Source: Actinomycetes bacterium
GTDB taxonomy: Bacteria; Actinomycetota; Actinomycetes; Actinomycetales; Microbacteriaceae
Direction of reading: 5' to 3'
Length of the DNA stretch: 26,640 nt
NCBI GenBank assembly: GCA_023450335.1
Contig: JAEXHA010000041.1
Coordinates: 1-26,640, forward strand
The notes below the pieces were generated by a model, which ran no database searches, was not told where the DNA came from, and saw nothing but the letters and a program-made list of their open reading frames with translations. The position numbers and the translations under genes were made by a program. Shown in pieces: positions 23,762 to 26,640 of the stretch (positions within the stretch are counted from its first letter, which is position 1; each line of letters starts with the position of its first letter).

Positions 23762-23804
23762 CCACACGCCGCTCCGCGGCGCGCGGAGCCTCGGCCGGCG
23801 TGGG
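23762..23804. repeat. Nested inverted repeat between the two tRNA-end copies
   Basis: GCTCCGCG (23771-23778) pairs with CGCGGAGC (23782-23889 reads as 23782-23789) around a 3-nt loop. Outer arms near 23762-23771 (CACGCCG core) and 23796-23803 (CGGCGTG) also match. The 226 bp between the deaminase/aldolase start and the tRNA hold only this dyad and the tRNA-end copies; I see no gene there. Confidence 0.5.
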
Positions 23805-23844
23805 CCCAAGCGCACGTCTCACCCACCCAGACCACGGCGGACGC

Positions 23845-23896
23845 CGCCGCGCTGCGCGCGGCACCATCCGCCGTACCCCCGGTGGGACTCGAACCC
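23845..23896 (-). repeat. Copy B of the tRNA 3'-end direct repeat (within the real tRNA)
   Basis: This copy consists of the last part of the tRNA gene from the T-loop onward plus the downstream hairpin GCCGCGC-GCA-GCGCGGC. It lies exactly 150 bp from copy A over the identical 36 bp. Confidence 0.85.
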
Positions 23897-23946
23897 ACAC
23901 TGAAGCGATTTTAAGTCGCCTGCCTCTGCCATTGGGCTACGGGGGC
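23874..23946 (-). tRNA. tRNA-Leu, anticodon UAA, no long variable arm
   Basis: The 73-nt gene folds as a cloverleaf. The acceptor GCCCCCG (23946-23940) pairs with CGGGGGT, with a G-U first pair, and the discriminator is A. The D stem is 3 bp (GCC/GGC) with loop CAATGGCAGA. The anticodon stem GGCGA/TCGCT closes loop CTTAAAA, giving anticodon UAA (23913-23911). The variable loop is 5 nt and the T arm is GTGGG-TTCGAGT-CCCAC. CCA is not encoded (CGG follows). Leu tRNAs normally carry a long extra arm; this one does not, although the discriminator A fits leucine. Confidence 0.88.
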
Positions 23947-23975
23947 GTCCCCCGATTATCCCGCAGGGACCGGCA

Positions 23976-25379
23976 TCACTTCGATGCGACAGGCGCCTTC
24001 GCAGTCGAGGGCTTGGGAGCACCGGCATCCACCGGCTCGGGCGCGGCGGGACGCGGGCGCGCAGCGAACTCCTCGAACACGTAGCGCGGGTTCTGGACGG
24101 TCTGCAGCGACACGTTGTCGCGGGTCAGCCAGAAATTGTGCCACCAGTCGCCGACCACGCGCCACTTGCGCTCCCACGACGGCATCGCCAGGCCGTGGTA
24201 GCCACGGTGCGCGACCCAGGCGATGAACCCCTTCAGGGCGAGGTTGCCCGACTGGAACACGCCGTTGTACAAGCCCAGACCCGCGACGGCGCCGAGGTTC
24301 TTGTGGATGTACTCCTTGGGCAGTTCGCCACGCAGGACGGCGACGAGGTTCTTCGCGAGCAGCTTCGCCTGACGCACGGCGTGCTGGGCGTTGGGCACGC
24401 AGTAGCCGCCCACGCCGTTGCCGGTCAGGTCGGGCACGGCCGACACGTCACCGGCGGCCCAGGCGCCCTCGACGACCTCTTCGGGCGTTCCCACGCGCAG
24501 GTCGGCGCGGGTGCGGATGCGGCCACGCTCTTCGACGGGCAGGTCGCTGCCGCGCACGACGGTGGGGTTGGCCATGACACCGGCGGTCCAGATGATCAGC
24601 TCGGTGGGCAGCACCTCGCCGGTCGACAACTCGACATTGCCGCCGACGGCGCCGGTGACCTGCGTGTCGAGGTGGACGTAGGCGCCGCGCTTGGCGAGGT
24701 CCTTGAGCACCCATTCGCTGGTCTTGAGCGAGACCTCGGGCATGATGCGGCCCATCGCCTCGATGAGGTGGAAATGCGTGTCTTCGAAGCGCAGCTGCGG
24801 ATAGTCCTTCAGCAGCGAGGATGCCAGCGCGCGCACCTCGGCGAACACCTCGATGCCGGCGAATCCGCCGCCGACGACCACGACGGTCAGCAGCCGGTCG
24901 CGCTCGGGTCCGGGCGGCAGATTCGCGGCACGGTCGAAGTTGGTGAGGATGCGGTCGCGGATGGCCACGGCCTCTTCGATGGTCTTCAGCCCGATCGCGT
25001 TGTCGGCGATGCCGGGGATCGGGAAGGTGCGCGAGACGGCACCGGCGGTGACGACGATCTGGTCGTACGCCTCTACCCACCCCTCGCCGACGTCGGGAGT
25101 GATGGTGGCGACCTTGCGGGCGTGGTCGATGCCGGTGACCTTCGCGGTGATCACGCGCGTGCGCTTGAGGTGGCGGCGCAGCCCCACCACGACGTGGCGG
25201 GCCTCGATCTCGCCGGCGGCGACCTCGGGGAGGAACGGCTGGTACGTCATGTACGGCAGCGGGTCGACGATGGTGACCTCAGCTTCGCCCTTGCGCAGGT
25301 GCTTCTCGAGTTTCCACGCGGTGTAGAACCCCGCGTAGCCCCCTCCGACGATCAGGATCTTGGGCACGGTGCTGGTCAC
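23976..25379 (-). CDS. ndh: Type II NADH dehydrogenase (NDH-2)
   Basis: The 467-residue flavoprotein has two dinucleotide-binding folds: FAD site ILIVGGGYAGFYTA (about residues 8-21) and NADH site VVVVGGGFAGIEVFAE (about 165-180). YMTYQPFLPEVAAGEIE, LIIWTAGVMANP and the second FAD contact GAWAAGDVSAVPDL follow, then GVGGYCVPNAQHAVRQAK. The C-terminal region with NLALKGFIAWVAHRGYHGL and the aromatic WWHNFWL segment fits the amphipathic membrane-binding tail of NDH-2. It passes electrons from NADH to menaquinone without pumping protons. The GTG at 25379 has AAGGAG about 11 bases upstream, a rather long gap. The subtilase gene ends 21 bp upstream on the same strand, so the two may share a transcript. 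Confidence 0.94.
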   Translation of the reverse strand: MTSTVPKILIVGGGYAGFYTAWKLEKHLRKGEAEVTIVDPLPYMTYQPFLPEVAAGEIEARHVVVGLRRHLKRTRVITAKVTGIDHARKVATITPDVGEGWVEAYDQIVVTAGAVSRTFPIPGIADNAIGLKTIEEAVAIRDRILTNFDRAANLPPGPERDRLLTVVVVGGGFAGIEVFAEVRALASSLLKDYPQLRFEDTHFHLIEAMGRIMPEVSLKTSEWVLKDLAKRGAYVHLDTQVTGAVGGNVELSTGEVLPTELIIWTAGVMANPTVVRGSDLPVEERGRIRTRADLRVGTPEEVVEGAWAAGDVSAVPDLTGNGVGGYCVPNAQHAVRQAKLLAKNLVAVLRGELPKEYIHKNLGAVAGLGLYNGVFQSGNLALKGFIAWVAHRGYHGLAMPSWERKWRVVGDWWHNFWLTRDNVSLQTVQNPRYVFEEFAARPRPAAPEPVDAGAPKPSTAKAPVASK

Positions 25380-25400
25380 GGTCGGAAGAACTCCTTGGAA

Positions 25401-26640
25401 TCAACTGCTCGGCGAACGCGGGTCGCGCGCCGATCGGATGCGTCGGACAGCAGCGGTGACGCCGAGCCCAATCATTATAGCCGCGAGTGTTCCCGCCAGC
25501 AGAGGCACCGTACCGTACATAAGGGTCTGCGCGCTCGGCAGCAGCGGCGAGGTCGCCTCACTCGGGGGCTCGGCCACCGGCAGCGGCGGCACCTCGACCG
25601 GCGTGGCCGTGGGGGCCGGCGCGGGCGCGGCCTCGCCACGCCGGTACACCCGGATCCAATCCTCGAGACTGCCCATGGGGTTGGCCTGCACCAGCGGCAC
25701 GGTCGCAGACACCGCACGATCGGCGTCGACGATGCCGTAGCCGTAGAGCCGATCGGGAACACCGGTGGCACCGGCCGCCGGTTGCGCGGTCTTGATGATC
25801 CGGTTGATGACGTTCGCGGCATCCAGTTCGGGGTGCGCAGCCCGCACCAGCGCGACGATTCCGGCGACGATGGGGGCGGCGCCGCTGGTGCCCTGCCAGA
25901 CGACCACAGTGCCGTCCGCCGACACGCCCAGCAGCTCTTCGCTGGGCGCGGAGATGCCGACGGTGATGCCCGCGGTGGAGGCCTCTCGGCTCGCCTTGCC
26001 CGACTTGTCGACGCCGGCGACCGTCAGCACACCGGGGATCGTGGCCGGCGCACCGACCCGTTCGGTGCCCGTGCCGCGGTTCCCTGCCGCGACGATGACG
26101 ACCGCGTCATGCTCATACGCGTACAGGAACGCGTCGTCCCAGCTCTCGTCCCAGTCGAGTGTGTTGGTGGTGAACGACAGGTTGATGACGTCGGCGCCGT
26201 TGTCGACGGCCCAGCGCATAGCCTCGGCGACCTGGTCGACGAAGGGCACCGATGCCGATGAGCCGAAACCGATGGATGCCGACAGCAGCGAGGCCTCGGG
26301 TGCGACACCGATCACGCCGGTATCGGGGCCGGTGCCGCGGCCGGCGGCCAGCGAGGCGACCCACGAGCCGTGACTGGCGTCGATCACGCCGACCGGGGTG
26401 CGACCGTCAGCGGCACCCACCCCCGAGAAGTCCCTGCCCGCCACCACGGAGCCCTCGAACTCGGTGCGCCCACGAGCGATGCCGGTGTCGATCACCGCGA
26501 TGCGCTGACCGGCACCGCGGGTCACCTCCCACGCGTCGGTGATGCCGAGCTCGTCGAGCCAGTATTCGGCCGCGCGGGCCGGATCCGGCGGCGGTGTCTC
26601 CTCGGGCGCGTCGACGGGGGCCGCGGCCGCACCCGTCAGC
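25401..26640 (-). CDS. Mycosin-like S8 serine protease, 5' end missing
   Basis: The frame is open to the window edge; the N-terminus, including any signal peptide, is outside. Visible order: an Ala/Pro-rich stretch, then RAAEYWLDELGITDAWEVT, followed by the subtilisin catalytic Asp (VIDTGI, codon at 26489-26487), His (SHGSWVASLAAG, 26372-26370), oxyanion Asn (VAAGNRG, about 26081) and Ser (QGTSGAAPIVAG, 25886-25884). After the protease domain come WIRVYRRG, a Pro/Ala-rich linker and one membrane helix (TVPLLAGTLAAIMIGLGVTA) with a short basic tail. This layout, a subtilase anchored by a C-terminal helix, is that of mycosins of type VII secretion systems. No other type VII gene is visible, so the assignment is by domain layout only. 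Confidence 0.9.
   Translation of the reverse strand, partial: LTGAAAAPVDAPEETPPPDPARAAEYWLDELGITDAWEVTRGAGQRIAVIDTGIARGRTEFEGSVVAGRDFSGVGAADGRTPVGVIDASHGSWVASLAAGRGTGPDTGVIGVAPEASLLSASIGFGSSASVPFVDQVAEAMRWAVDNGADVINLSFTTNTLDWDESWDDAFLYAYEHDAVVIVAAGNRGTGTERVGAPATIPGVLTVAGVDKSGKASREASTAGITVGISAPSEELLGVSADGTVVVWQGTSGAAPIVAGIVALVRAAHPELDAANVINRIIKTAQPAAGATGVPDRLYGYGIVDADRAVSATVPLVQANPMGSLEDWIRVYRRGEAAPAPAPTATPVEVPPLPVAEPPSEATSPLLPSAQTLMYGTVPLLAGTLAAIMIGLGVTAAVRRIRSARDPRSPSS

Noticed and set aside
23711..23790. A second tRNA gene at the copy A repeat
   Set aside because: Only the T-loop and acceptor 3' strand match; the sequence on the 5' side does not form a T stem, anticodon arm or acceptor partner.
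23132..23914. An open frame encoding PVGLEP peptides twice
   Set aside because: These peptides come from translating the antisense of tRNA T-arm sequence, a well-known source of false proteins; the duplication is real at DNA level and reported as such.
24138..26261. A 707-residue open frame on the plus strand opposite NDH-2 and the subtilase
   Set aside because: It is antisense to two clear genes, is rich in His/Arg/Asp/Gly as expected of high-GC shadow frames, and has no recognisable domain.

Overview
The window is high-GC DNA with the codon use, GTG starts and overlapping stop/start pairs of an actinobacterium. Protein styles (DUF6264 and DUF4245 families, a PIN-PhoH2 fusion, single-domain class II FBPase GlpX) point to Micrococcales, most likely Microbacteriaceae and perhaps Microbacterium. 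This placement is inference from family resemblance; no marker gene such as 16S rRNA is present. The content is core chromosome. There is no phage, transposase, CRISPR or secondary-metabolite locus, and I did not find a clearly new multi-gene system.

Layout. 1-5391: the 3' part of rmuC, a tiny membrane protein, glpX (gluconeogenic FBPase) divergent from fba (glycolytic aldolase), a strong hairpin, then the ispH-DUF6264 pair on the minus strand. 5462-9723: a plus-strand run xseA-xseB-DUF4245-carbonic anhydrase, then fumC. 9734-11364: a compact two-component system. 11404-14940 (minus): PIN-PhoH2, an unassigned class V aminotransferase-fold enzyme and a cis-prenyltransferase. 15008-17052: TrhA/hemolysin III, a small membrane protein on the opposite strand, DUF4307 and greA. 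17078-21024 (minus): AI-2E transporter plus ilvA, and lemA plus an M48/HtpX protease. 21102-23647 (minus): an amino acid deaminase/aldolase-like protein coupled to a D-arabinono-lactone oxidase-like flavoprotein. 23648-23946: a tRNA-Leu(UAA) without a long variable arm, plus a duplicated tRNA 3' end. 23976-26640 (minus): type II NADH dehydrogenase and the 3' part of a mycosin-like subtilase.

Many genes (greA, DUF4307, trhA, uppS, phoH2, fumC, glpX, DUF4245, xseB, xseA, ispH) have counterparts in one stretch of the Mycobacterium tuberculosis chromosome (about Rv1080c-Rv1110). The window therefore looks like a rearranged version of an old actinobacterial block. The mycothiol conjugate amidase gene mca, which I recall sitting in that block, is absent here.

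The most noteworthy features are regulatory and RNA-level. Seven genes have a TAnnnT-like -10 element exactly 6 or 7 nt before the start codon, which predicts leaderless mRNAs. The tRNA-Leu(UAA) has class I geometry while I found no in-frame TTA codon in any gene here. The last part of that tRNA is duplicated 150 bp away. A terminator-like hairpin lies in the greA leader, and palindromes lie in the glpX/fba and phoH2 upstream regions.
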